A stretch of DNA of 40,541 bases, taken from a virus. Below are positions 1 to 8,241 of the stretch, in pieces. The translations under genes were made by a program, and so were the position numbers. Each line of letters opens with the position of its first letter. The first letter of the stretch is position 1. The notes beneath the pieces were generated by a model. It had not been told where the DNA came from. It searched no databases and saw only the letters and a program-made list of their open reading frames with translations. The DNA lies in IMG/VR virus record IMGVR_UViG_3300020578_000176, positions 1-40,541 of that record; one strand, given 5' to 3'.

Positions 1-3000
1 ATGTGCCAGAACTTCCTGATGTTCCTGATGAACCAGAAGTTCCACTTGAACCAGAACTTCCTGATGAACCTGATGTGCCAGAACTTCCTGATGTTCCGGA
101 TGAACCTGATGTTCCTGATGAACCAGAAGTTCCACTTGAACCAGAAGTTCCTGATGAACCTGATGTGCCAGAACTTCCTGATGTTCCGGATGAACCTGAT
201 GTTCCTGATGAACCAGAAGTTCCACTTGAACCAGAAGTTCCTGATGAACCTGATGTGCCAGAACTTCCCGATGAACCTGATGTGCCAGAACTTCCTGATG
301 TGCCAGAACTTCCTGATGTTCCTGATGAACCAGAAGTTCCACTTGAACCAGAACTTCCTGATGAACCTGATGTGCCAGAACTTCCTGATGTTCCGGATGA
401 ACCTGATGTTCCTGATGAACCAGATGTTCCACTTGAACCAGAAGTTCCTGATGAACCTGATGTGCCAGAACTTCCTGATGTGCCAGAACTTCCTGATGTG
501 CCAGAACTTCCTGATGAACCTGATGAACCAGAAGTTCCACTTGAACCTGATATGCCAGAACTTCCTGATGAACCTGATGTGCCAGAACTTCCGGATGAAC
601 CTGATGTGCCAGAACTTCCGAATGAACCTGATGAACCAGATGTTCCGGATGAACCAGATGTTCCGGATGAACCAGATGTTCCGGATGAACCAGATGTTCC
701 GGATGAACCAGATGTTCCGGATGAACCAAAAAATGTCCCATCTAATCCAGAAGTTCCTGATGTTCCGGATGAACCAAAAAATGTCCCATCTAATCCAGAA
801 GTTCCTGATGAACCTGATGTGCCAGAAGTTCCACTTGAACCAGATGAACCAGAACTTCCTGATGAACCTGAGGTTCCAGATGAACCAGATGAACCAAAAA
901 ATGTCCCATCTAATCCAGATGTTCCTGTTGAACCTGATGTGCCAGAAGTTCCACTTGAACCAGATGAACCAGAACTTCCTGATGTTCCTGATGAACCTGA
1001 TGTGCCAGAAGTTCCTGATGTTCCGGATGAACCAAAAAATGTCCCATCTAATCCAGATGTTCCTGTTGAACCTGATGTGCCAGAAGTTCCTGATGAACCT
1101 GATGTGCCAGAACTTCCTGATGAACCTGAGGTTCCAGATGAACCAGATGAACCAAAAAATGTCCCATCTAATCCAGATGTTCCGGATGAACCATTATTTC
1201 CTGAAGTTCCAGATGTTCCGGATGTCCCATTTAATCCATCGGTGCCAGAAGTTCCTGATGTTCCAGTTCCACCAATACCGGATGTTCCTACAAAAGAACT
1301 TGATATTACATTTGCATTGTATATTGTTACTTCACACCCATCCCACTTTATGTATGATTCATCACATATTGGATCACATCCAGATGTTCCAGCCGCACCT
1401 GCAGTGCCAAATGTTGGATTGTATGATCCACTACTACCTACAAGAAATGAAGAACTACCAATCATTGTAAATATAAAATTTGAAGGTGTTGCTCTAAAAT
1501 CAAAAATAGATCCACATTCATTTATCATATTTATATTTGTTTCGGAGAAGGTATTTACACTTTGACTATGAGGATTGCCTTGAGTTAATCCCCATCCAAA
1601 ATGAGAAGGAGTTGAAGGATTTTGAATTGCATTGTTTACCCCACTATAACCATAAGACTGAATTGCTGATCCTGATGTTCCGGCTTGTATGTTTGCATAC
1701 AATTGAACACCACTTGAAGTATATGGAGAAATAAATGTAGATCCAGTTATTATATTAGTTCCACCGTATATGTAACTATTTCCACCAACAAAAAATGCAT
1801 TAGTAAATGATGCAGAAACATTTGATTCTTTTAGACTATCATTAAAAAATTGTATCTTAAAATCAAGATATTCATTTCTATGATCCTGTTTCAATGGTGC
1901 ATATATGGTTGTTCTATTTGGAGTAAAACCAAAATCAACATCCTCTTGTATTCTTATATTCGATAATCTTATGCCATCATTTACAAGAAAACGAACTATA
2001 CCAGTTCCATTTTTTACAACAGGTAGTTTTACGGTGTAATCTTTATTTACTTTATTATCAAATATTCTACCAATTGGAATATCTGCAACCAATCTACCGT
2101 ATTCAGAATTATTTGCAAAAGCACTTCCTGTTACATATACTCTAAATTTTGGAGTTCTGGAATCTGATTTACTAGGTCTTATGGTATAATCGAATTTTAA
2201 GTTGTAAACAGAATCATCATAAAATTCAGTAGCGGCACTTGAAGTTTGTTCAACAAAAATTTCTTGTATTCCAGTTAAAGGTGATGCAACAACAGTTGAT
2301 ATTCCAACAAAGGTTTCATCATTAGCAACTGATCCAGTTGTTATATTTGCAGATGGAGCACCGTTTACAGATACCGCTTTCCAATAACTTGCAGATGAAT
2401 TTAATTGGTATGTTACTTGTGTTCCAGCAGATTTTACTGTAACATTTTTTGCAAATATACCGATTGGATGATCTATAAATTTTGATGAAGTATCTACCAA
2501 TCTATTATTTTGTAATACTCTTTCATCATATATTAACTCATATGATTGATTTGGTTTTACGGCACTTCTAGCAAAAACTTTTATTCTAGATGAATTACCA
2601 ACTTCAGGATCCAATCCAGAAATATCAATCTGTGCATATGTCTTTACATTTTGTGTTATATTTCTAATAGTTGGACTTTTGTAATACTCTATTTGATACG
2701 GTTGATTTGAAACAGAACTTAATTTTCTATAAATCCCATCTGATCCAGTTATGTAAACTGCATCTTTTAAGTTTAATTGTCTTGGTCCAACTACCTTATC
2801 AACGCTTGATGTATATTGAAATGATGAAGTTTGAACGGTTGGTCTATATCCTGTTGCAAGAGATCCAAATGTTATTTTACCATTAACAAAATCGGAATTG
2901 AATAAATCTGTTCTAGCAGTTAATCTTGGTGTTCCGTCTTCTTTTAACTCATAGTTTGCATATCCAGATTTTACATCCAATTTTGTTGGCGTATTTATTT

Positions 3001-3496
3001 CTTCTATTACAGAAAATGTTTTTTCCTTAATAGAAACTTCTGGAACTTTTGAATATATTATTTCGCTTTCATTTTGTTTTTTTGGATCAACAGAAAGTTT
3101 GTGGTTGTATTTGTAATTATACTTCTTTATATTGCTTTTAGTTAAAGGTCTTCCCGTTCTATCAACAGTTACAGTTGCTAGAATAGTTATTGTGCATTCA
3201 CCTGCAGGAACAGTCTCATAAACATAAACTGAAACATTTATTAGATCTGTTTTTTCTCTTGACTCTAAAACTTCATGGTATATTGGATTACCATTCTTAT
3301 CAAGAATTTCTATGTCTATTGGAAACTTTGAAGAAACTACTTTTTTATTTGGCTTTATCTTAAATATATTTTTACCGGCAGTAAATACATCGGGTATAAA
3401 TTTCAAATCAAGAATGTTTGGTGATTTATTATTACTATCCGTAAAGGTAGTTTTTACATCTATGTATTTTCTGGGTAACCGTTTCTTTTCTAACAT
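1..3496 (-). CDS. Giant fibre-like structural protein with collagen-like C-terminal domain (3' end outside window)
   Basis: The minus strand is open from an ATG at 3496 to the window edge (1165 codons seen, no stop), so the protein is cut by the window. It begins 1 nt after the stop of the Mre11-Rad50 gene. Residues 1 to about 735 are beta-rich, Ser/Thr/Asn-rich sequence without a family I can name. From about residue 735 the chain is an almost unbroken Gly-X-Y repeat, mostly GTS, GSS and GLD triplets, for more than 420 residues. It is broken at five places by a GLDGTFFGSS motif that shifts the triplet register. Such repeats form collagen-like triple helices in phage fibres, so a trimeric tail-fibre or virion-surface role is inferred. 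The codon frame was checked at several points and is continuous. Confidence is high for a gene, moderate for fibre function. Confidence 0.85.
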   Translation of the reverse strand, partial: MLEKKRLPRKYIDVKTTFTDSNNKSPNILDLKFIPDVFTAGKNIFKIKPNKKVVSSKFPIDIEILDKNGNPIYHEVLESREKTDLINVSVYVYETVPAGECTITILATVTVDRTGRPLTKSNIKKYNYKYNHKLSVDPKKQNESEIIYSKVPEVSIKEKTFSVIEEINTPTKLDVKSGYANYELKEDGTPRLTARTDLFNSDFVNGKITFGSLATGYRPTVQTSSFQYTSSVDKVVGPRQLNLKDAVYITGSDGIYRKLSSVSNQPYQIEYYKSPTIRNITQNVKTYAQIDISGLDPEVGNSSRIKVFARSAVKPNQSYELIYDERVLQNNRLVDTSSKFIDHPIGIFAKNVTVKSAGTQVTYQLNSSASYWKAVSVNGAPSANITTGSVANDETFVGISTVVASPLTGIQEIFVEQTSSAATEFYDDSVYNLKFDYTIRPSKSDSRTPKFRVYVTGSAFANNSEYGRLVADIPIGRIFDNKVNKDYTVKLPVVKNGTGIVRFLVNDGIRLSNIRIQEDVDFGFTPNRTTIYAPLKQDHRNEYLDFKIQFFNDSLKESNVSASFTNAFFVGGNSYIYGGTNIITGSTFISPYTSSGVQLYANIQAGTSGSAIQSYGYSGVNNAIQNPSTPSHFGWGLTQGNPHSQSVNTFSETNINMINECGSIFDFRATPSNFIFTMIGSSSFLVGSSGSYNPTFGTAGAAGTSGCDPICDESYIKWDGCEVTIYNANVISSSFVGTSGIGGTGTSGTSGTDGLNGTSGTSGTSGNNGSSGTSGLDGTFFGSSGSSGTSGSSGSSGTSGSSGTSGTSGSTGTSGLDGTFFGSSGTSGTSGTSGSSGTSGSSGSSGSSGTSGTSGSTGTSGLDGTFFGSSGSSGTSGSSGSSGSSGSSGTSGTSGSSGTSGLDGTFFGSSGTSGTSGLDGTFFGSSGTSGSSGTSGSSGTSGSSGTSGSSGTSGSSGSFGSSGTSGSSGSSGTSGSSGSSGISGSSGTSGSSGSSGSSGTSGSSGTSGSSGTSGSSGTSGSSGTSGSSGTSGSSGTSGSSGTSGSSGSSGSSGTSGSSGTSGSSGTSGSSGTSGSSGSSGTSGSSGTSGSSGTSGSSGTSGSSGTSGSSGTSGSSGTSGSSGTSGSSGTSGSSGTSGSSGTSGSSGSSGSSGTSGSSGTSGSSGT
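61..240. repeat. Two perfect tandem copies of a 90-bp repeat in the collagen-like region
   Basis: Positions 61-150 and 151-240 are identical. A further copy with one visible mismatch lies at about 358-447. Each unit encodes ten Gly-X-Y triplets on the minus strand, so gain or loss of a unit keeps both reading frame and collagen register. Confidence 0.85.
638..727. repeat. Five perfect tandem 18-bp repeats (GSSGTS-coding)
   Basis: An 18-bp unit starting agatgttccgg is repeated without change at 638, 656, 674, 692 and 710. On the minus strand each encodes Gly-Ser-Ser-Gly-Thr-Ser. It is a minisatellite inside the collagen-like domain of the fibre gene, and there are no spacers. Confidence 0.9.
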
Positions 3497-3497
3497 C

Positions 3498-6400
3498 CTA
3501 TGTCTCTATTTTAGAAAATCCGTTTTCTTTTTTAATCTCAATGTGATTGTCCACCATATCACGAACACTATCTATGTGTGATATAAGTATTACAAATTCA
3601 AATTGTGTTTTCAAATACTCCATGAACAGAGAGAAGTTTGCCATAACAGTTGGATCAAGAACACCCAATCCTTCATCTATTGCAATAAAGTTTGGTCTTG
3701 GTAAAGACGAAACTTGTATCAATGCTGTTCTGATTGCAAGTGATGAAATAAACTTTTCCATACCACTTGACAGTTCCAAATTCCAAAAACGGTCATCGTC
3801 ATATACTATGTATGTATTGATACTCTTTCCGTCTGTATCAAACAGAACTTGGAAATCGACCACGTTTGCCAATATATTATTTGTTTCTTCTTGAATACTT
3901 GGCAAAGCATTACTTATCAATTCATACGGAACACCGTTTCTGTTTACTGCCTTTAGGTAATAGTCGTATGCTTCATATTCTTTTTCAAGGTCTTTCAACT
4001 TTTGTATAGATACTTCACATTCGTCTATTACCTTTTCACTAACCTTTACATTACCATTATACTCTAAAATACTTTCATCAATTTTTTTCAATTCAACTTT
4101 TAATAGAGTATTCTTTTCAGTTTCCAATTCATCAATTTCTGATTGAATTTTGTTATTCTGATTGATGGCATCTTCATTTTCTTTATACTTTTCAATCTGA
4201 ATATCTATGTTACCAATTTCATCATGTATTCTTTTCTGTTCTTCTTTTGCAGAAAAAATCTGTTTTTCTACCGAATATATCTGCTTCTCATATTTGAAAG
4301 CACTATTTTCAAGAGAATGTAATTTTTCTAATTCAGAATAAACAAATGAATTTTTTGTAAATTCCTCGTTCAAATTACGCAATTCAAAATTCAATTCATC
4401 TCTGTCTTGTTCAAATCCCCAAATCTGTGATTTTGCTCTTTCTGCATCCTTAACAAATACATTATTTACACAAAACTCACAGTTTGGATCATACTCATGA
4501 TCTTTCAAATTATCAATTTTATCTTGACAATGTTGAACTTTTAACTTTACACTACGCAAATCAGCTTCAAGTTCAGTTATTCTGTTACGAACAATGTCAA
4601 TTCTTTCTTTTCTTACCATCAGAGTTTCTTTATCAAACTCTTTCGATAAACCAAGATACTTCGAGTGTGATGTCTTAGCATCATCTAATTCATCTTCTAA
4701 TGACTTTATTTCATTTATTAAATCATTACTCTTTCTATCTAATAAATATCTCTTATCCAATAATGATTGGACAGATTTTGAAGAAAAATTGTCTGCAATT
4801 GGAATTAGTTTTTTATTCAATTCTGAAATTGAAACGGTTAATTTTTCTATTTTTTTCTCAATATAACCCTTCTGGTCAGTTGTTTCTTCCAAAAGTATTG
4901 TATTTGCTTTATGAATACCGATGGCATCTGCTAATTTTGTTGAATGGTCTTGTTTCTTAAATTCCTTGACCAATGCCTGCAATCCCTTGACTTCATCCGT
5001 AGCAATAATGTTTAATTCCTCGAATAAATTTAAGTCAAAGAATTGTGCCAACAAATCTTTTCTATCCTTTTGTGCTTTATCTACGAAGTTTGTATTATTA
5101 CCCTGCAATGACATTGCCGTTAGGACAAAATCATCGTAATTTCCAATATACTTCCGTATGGCGTAATTAGTCCCATCACGGTCTTCGCCGTTGAGTGATA
5201 CCAAGTCACCGTTTTCTTCATACCAAAAATCTACATTAACTTTTACATTTCCTTTCTTTTCTTTCGTGGCAACTCTCTTTATGTAAAAGTTTTTCTCACC
5301 AATCATAAAATGTAGTTTACATTGAAAGTTATCTTTTTTATTATTGAGAACTTGTGCTGCTTTGAATGTTCTCGAGCATTTATCAAATAGACAGAACATA
5401 ATTGCATCAAGAATGGAAGACTTACCACTTGCATTTGGAGCAAACAATCCGTATATTCCATTCATCCCATCTAATTGTATTCTGTTACCCTTTCCATATG
5501 AAAACATATTTTCAAATTCAAATGAAATTGGTTTCCATATAAGATTACGAACAACATCACTTTCTGATAATTTGGTATTTACATTTCTGTTGATACCCCT
5601 AATCTTTTCAAGTATATCATCCGTTACCGTAAACTTGTCATTTACATAATTAGTAATCAATTTGTTCTGATATTCAACATCACGAATTTTACCAATTGGA
5701 TTTACTTTTGTTTGAACATTGCCATTACTTGAACCAACAAGATGTTGTGTTCTAATATCTATAACATTTGTCAATGACTTTAATTCAGTCATTATTTGAC
5801 TGACTTCGGAATGGGGTGTGTTGGTTATACGCAATCTAATTGAATTATACTTTGTCCATTTTGTTGGCAACTTTTTAATTTTACCGTTTTCAACATCAAT
5901 AGTGTGATATGACCAATCGTTTTCAATTTCAATAAACTTTGATTTCTTATTCTTAATATCCCATTCAATAATACCATGAACTAAACCTTCACCATAATTT
6001 TGTTGTATGAGTGAACCTGCATAAGCAAACTTCCCATCAACGTCAAGATATTGAAACTTATGAATATCGCCAAACATTCCATAATCAAATCCATCAAACA
6101 TTTCAATCTTTACATCATTATGTTTCATAAGAACACCGGTATCGGTTGCTGCTCTATCAACGGGTCCATGATACAATACTATTTTTGTTCTGTTTCCAAC
6201 CACATCTTTTGCCAAAATAAAATCTTTTGGATTTTCATAAACCGAGTTAAGAACAAAATCAACATTTTGTAAATAGTAAATACCACTCTGTTTCAAATAA
6301 AATAATTGATTTTTTTCATCTGTCAATAGTGATACAATTGGTGAAAGTGCATCCATTCTACTCATGTTATTTAAGTTACAATCGTGATTACCAGCAATCA

Positions 6401-6677
6401 AAATTGTTGGTGCAATTCTTGAAATAGTATCAAGAAATTCTGTAACCATTTCCACAAGTTCCGGAGTCATATCTGTTTTTGCATGAACAATATCACCGGC
6501 AAGATATATGATAGTATTTTTGTTTTCAGCAACTTTACTTCTACAAACATCATAAAGTTTTTTGAATACACTACGATATTCGTCATGTCTTTTTAGATTG
6601 CGAATATGAACATCCGATATGTGTAATATCTTTTCAACTTCACTAATAGCGAATGACCATAATGTTTCTTTACGCAT
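3498..6677 (-). CDS. Fused recombination nuclease-ATPase (gp47/SbcD/Mre11 joined to gp46/SbcC/Rad50)
   Basis: This single 1059-residue chain carries both subunits of the Mre11-Rad50 complex, which processes DNA ends for recombination-dependent replication. The N-terminal third is a metallophosphoesterase: SDVH (D22, H24), AGD (D62), GNHD (97-99), a lone His in LYHGP (H170) and GDIH (203-206). In the last motif the usual first His of GHxH is Asp. The C-terminal part is Rad50-like: Walker A APNASGKS (413-420), long coiled coils, a zinc hook CEFC near residue 730, signature LSSGMEKF near 967, Walker B with D-loop FIAIDEGLGVLD near 1000, and ILISHID after it. In T4 these are two genes, 47 and 46. 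The ATG at 6677 follows a GAGGA ribosome site and overlaps the primase stop. Confidence 0.93.
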   Translation of the reverse strand: MRKETLWSFAISEVEKILHISDVHIRNLKRHDEYRSVFKKLYDVCRSKVAENKNTIIYLAGDIVHAKTDMTPELVEMVTEFLDTISRIAPTILIAGNHDCNLNNMSRMDALSPIVSLLTDEKNQLFYLKQSGIYYLQNVDFVLNSVYENPKDFILAKDVVGNRTKIVLYHGPVDRAATDTGVLMKHNDVKIEMFDGFDYGMFGDIHKFQYLDVDGKFAYAGSLIQQNYGEGLVHGIIEWDIKNKKSKFIEIENDWSYHTIDVENGKIKKLPTKWTKYNSIRLRITNTPHSEVSQIMTELKSLTNVIDIRTQHLVGSSNGNVQTKVNPIGKIRDVEYQNKLITNYVNDKFTVTDDILEKIRGINRNVNTKLSESDVVRNLIWKPISFEFENMFSYGKGNRIQLDGMNGIYGLFAPNASGKSSILDAIMFCLFDKCSRTFKAAQVLNNKKDNFQCKLHFMIGEKNFYIKRVATKEKKGNVKVNVDFWYEENGDLVSLNGEDRDGTNYAIRKYIGNYDDFVLTAMSLQGNNTNFVDKAQKDRKDLLAQFFDLNLFEELNIIATDEVKGLQALVKEFKKQDHSTKLADAIGIHKANTILLEETTDQKGYIEKKIEKLTVSISELNKKLIPIADNFSSKSVQSLLDKRYLLDRKSNDLINEIKSLEDELDDAKTSHSKYLGLSKEFDKETLMVRKERIDIVRNRITELEADLRSVKLKVQHCQDKIDNLKDHEYDPNCEFCVNNVFVKDAERAKSQIWGFEQDRDELNFELRNLNEEFTKNSFVYSELEKLHSLENSAFKYEKQIYSVEKQIFSAKEEQKRIHDEIGNIDIQIEKYKENEDAINQNNKIQSEIDELETEKNTLLKVELKKIDESILEYNGNVKVSEKVIDECEVSIQKLKDLEKEYEAYDYYLKAVNRNGVPYELISNALPSIQEETNNILANVVDFQVLFDTDGKSINTYIVYDDDRFWNLELSSGMEKFISSLAIRTALIQVSSLPRPNFIAIDEGLGVLDPTVMANFSLFMEYLKTQFEFVILISHIDSVRDMVDNHIEIKKENGFSKIET

Positions 6678-7623
6678 ACAATATCCTCTGTTTAATTATA
6701 TCATAACTGTCTGTTGGTGGTGTAACTGATTTCAAACTTGAAAAATCTTTGAAACCCATTTCATTTATATCTTTACTTTGCATTTGAACTATTGATACAT
6801 TTATACCTTCTGAAAGAAGTGATGAGGATATTTTTATGGCATCCGAATAAGCATCATTATCAAGTGCAACAATTATTTTTGGTGGTTTACGCAACAAAAT
6901 TCTTTCTCGAAGTTTTGGTTGAATTATTTTGCCGAATAGTGGAACTGCATTATATCTGGCAGTAATTGCATCGAATACACCTTCAACAAGTGTAACCGGT
7001 TCATCCCAATCAATAAAACAATCAAATCCAATAACATCTTTACTCCATTTTGGATTTTTATATTTTAGAGTATCTTCTTCAAAAATAGAACGAGAAACAA
7101 AAAAGTTTAGATTGAAGTTTTCATCATAAGATGGAACAATAATTCTGCCAGAATAATTACCATTAGGACAATAACCAATCCCATAACGCAATATATCCGT
7201 TCTACCGATACCTCTTAATTTCAAATAATTTAATGCTTGTTTCATTTGCATTTTTACTTGAATGTCTTTTATCTTTGGGTATTCGTATAAACGGATAAAT
7301 TCTTTTGGTAAAACCAATTCTTCTTTTGTTTCGGATTTATCTTTAATGTATAGATTTTTTGTTTTGAGTATTTTATTTAAGTCATCTAGGTATTGTTTAC
7401 CTGCTTTTACTTTTTTGAATAGTGAAACTATACTTCTACCTTTAGCATTACTAACCCAACAATGCCATGGATTTTCACCGTTATTGTTTACAGTTAAATC
7501 AATTTCAAGTTTTGGTTTGTAATGACTGATGAAAGGTGAGAAGAATGAATAATTGTTGCCAGATGTTCTTCTACCTTTACCAAGAACTTTCTCAACAAGA
7601 GATAACAAATCGTAATTTATCAT
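6670..7623 (-). CDS. Toprim-domain DNA primase (DnaG/T4 gp61-like)
   Basis: This 317-residue protein should make RNA primers for lagging-strand synthesis with a replicative helicase. The N-terminal part has PWHCWV followed by KGRSIVSLF, resembling a degenerate DnaG zinc-binding region with a single Cys. A DnaG-like helical segment follows (YLKLRGIGRTDILRYGIGY). The Toprim catalytic signatures are VEGVFDAI (Glu, near residue 213) and ALDNDAY (Asp-x-Asp, near 251). It overlaps the Mre11-Rad50 gene by 8 nt, so the two are probably co-translated. A GTG at 7629 is an alternative start two codons upstream; neither start has a strong Shine-Dalgarno, and the ATG at 7623 is preferred. A candidate promoter motif and an 11-bp inverted repeat lie just upstream. 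Confidence 0.85.
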   Translation of the reverse strand: MINYDLLSLVEKVLGKGRRTSGNNYSFFSPFISHYKPKLEIDLTVNNNGENPWHCWVSNAKGRSIVSLFKKVKAGKQYLDDLNKILKTKNLYIKDKSETKEELVLPKEFIRLYEYPKIKDIQVKMQMKQALNYLKLRGIGRTDILRYGIGYCPNGNYSGRIIVPSYDENFNLNFFVSRSIFEEDTLKYKNPKWSKDVIGFDCFIDWDEPVTLVEGVFDAITARYNAVPLFGKIIQPKLRERILLRKPPKIIVALDNDAYSDAIKISSSLLSEGINVSIVQMQSKDINEMGFKDFSSLKSVTPPTDSYDIIKQRILYA

Positions 7624-7648
7624 AACCACACTTTACGGAAAATAATAC

Positions 7649-7679
7649 TTGTAACAAATATAAGAAAAATTTGTTACAA
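7649..7679. other. 11-bp perfect inverted repeat between small ORF and primase
   Basis: Arms at 7649-7659 (ttgtaacaaat) and 7669-7679 (atttgttacaa) are exact reverse complements around a 9-nt loop. The element starts one base past the stop codon at 7680-7682. On the minus strand the loop carries a TTTTTCTTAT run. It could be a weak terminator, a protein-binding site, or simply contain the candidate promoter. The equivalent site near 8189 keeps only the right arm. Confidence 0.5.
7654..7661 (-). promoter_or_regulatory. Candidate promoter element ATATTTGT upstream of primase
   Basis: On the minus strand this reads TATATTTG, a one-base variant of the ATATTTAT motif found in other gaps. It lies 24-30 nt upstream of the two possible primase starts. 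TATATTTG also fits the Bacteroidetes -7 consensus TAnnTTTG, with a TTG about 20 nt upstream. No experimental support. Confidence 0.3.
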
Positions 7680-7708
7680 TTACAAGCATTCTTTTAACCA
7701 TTCTTCTG
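7656..7708. repeat. Copy 1 of a 53-bp duplicated gene-end/promoter block
   Basis: This matches 8189-8241 at 51 of 53 positions, with the first 39 identical. It covers the last codons of a gene (both copies end EEWLKECL), the stop, and the following AT-rich element with the candidate promoter. Confidence 0.85.
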
Positions 7709-7835
7709 CCAACCGCTCCGTGAAAGGTTCCACCGTATTTCTTTCATACTCCCGTATTTTATTCCAATATTCATTGCTGAATGATGTAATTTTGTTGGTA
7801 GCATTCGGAAGATTTTGGTCTATGGTTAGCCCCAT
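7680..7835 (-). CDS. Small hypothetical protein (51 aa)
   Basis: A 51-codon ORF from ATG 7835 to TAA 7680, beginning MGLTIDQNLP and ending AEEWLKECL. It lies 18 nt after, and in the same frame as, the stop of the next gene upstream: only TAA separates the two and the intervening codons would read NLLKEA. Its last eight residues are the same as the end of the T7-endonuclease-I-like protein, because both gene ends lie in the duplicated 53-bp block. A weak AAAGAAG ribosome site precedes the ATG. It could be a true small gene, or the detached end of a longer ancestral protein. I recognise no family. Confidence 0.45.
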   Translation of the reverse strand: MGLTIDQNLPNATNKITSFSNEYWNKIREYERNTVEPFTERLAEEWLKECL

Positions 7836-7853
7836 GGCTTCTTTAAGAAGATT

Positions 7854-8153
7854 TTACTTTTTCATTTTACGTTGAACTATTGCATCTTGAAGTTCGTATT
7901 GTAAACTCATTACTAACCACCCTGTATCGTCTGAAATAGCGTCTGCAATTTCATCTTCGTCATCAACTTGATACGTTTTACCTATTACAGAAGCAACAAA
8001 TTTTTTCTGTTCTGCTGGAGATACATCCCCATAATCGTCATCTGATTCAAAATCAAATTCAACAGCTGTAATTTTCGCATTGATTTTACCACTGGCTTCA
8101 TTGATGTTTTCCTTCAAAAGACCAGCAAGTTTTTGCATTCTTTGTTTATTCAT
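7854..8153 (-). CDS. Small acidic hypothetical protein (99 aa)
   Basis: The N-terminus, MNKQRMQKLAGLLKENINEA, is a short amphipathic helix of a kind common in small phage proteins. It is followed by an acidic stretch (FESDDDYGD, DDEDEIADAISDD) and a basic tail ending RKMKK. The ATG at 8153 has a GGAG ribosome site after a T-tract; an ATG four bases upstream is closed by an in-frame stop. It sits between the resolvase and primase genes, so a role in DNA metabolism is possible, but I recognise no domain and assign no function. Confidence 0.7.
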   Translation of the reverse strand: MNKQRMQKLAGLLKENINEASGKINAKITAVEFDFESDDDYGDVSPAEQKKFVASVIGKTYQVDDEDEIADAISDDTGWLVMSLQYELQDAIVQRKMKK

Positions 8154-8186
8154 TCATAATCTCCAAAAAAAATACTTGGTATACCA

Positions 8187-8194
8187 ATAAATAT
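8187..8194 (-). promoter_or_regulatory. Candidate promoter element ATATTTAT
   Basis: On the minus strand the context is TTATATTTATTGG, ending 33 nt before the ATG at 8153. The same octamer lies 33 or 34 nt before the starts at 39505 and 27984. Immediately downstream is a 12-bp palindrome, ttggtataccaa (8176-8187), which could be an operator. Inferred only from recurrence and position. Confidence 0.4.
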
Positions 8195-8241
8195 AAGAAA
8201 AATTTGTTACAATTACAAGCATTCTTTCAACCATTCCTCTG
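8189..8241. repeat. Copy 2 of the 53-bp duplicated gene-end/promoter block
   Basis: Partner of 7656-7708. It spans the final codons of the endonuclease gene and the AT-rich intergenic element. Two mismatches in 53 positions, both in the coding part. Confidence 0.85.

Noticed and set aside
638-727. Short regular repeats that could suggest a CRISPR array
   Set aside because: The 18-bp copies are directly adjacent with no spacers and are in-frame coding sequence for Gly-X-Y.
3-1565. Long plus-strand ORF (Pro-Asp-Val-Pro/Glu-Pro repeats), and a second plus-strand frame at 1-1470
   Set aside because: They are antisense shadows of the collagen-like repeat. The minus frame continues for another 1930 bases with normal protein sequence, a start next to the upstream stop and the same direction as every other gene.
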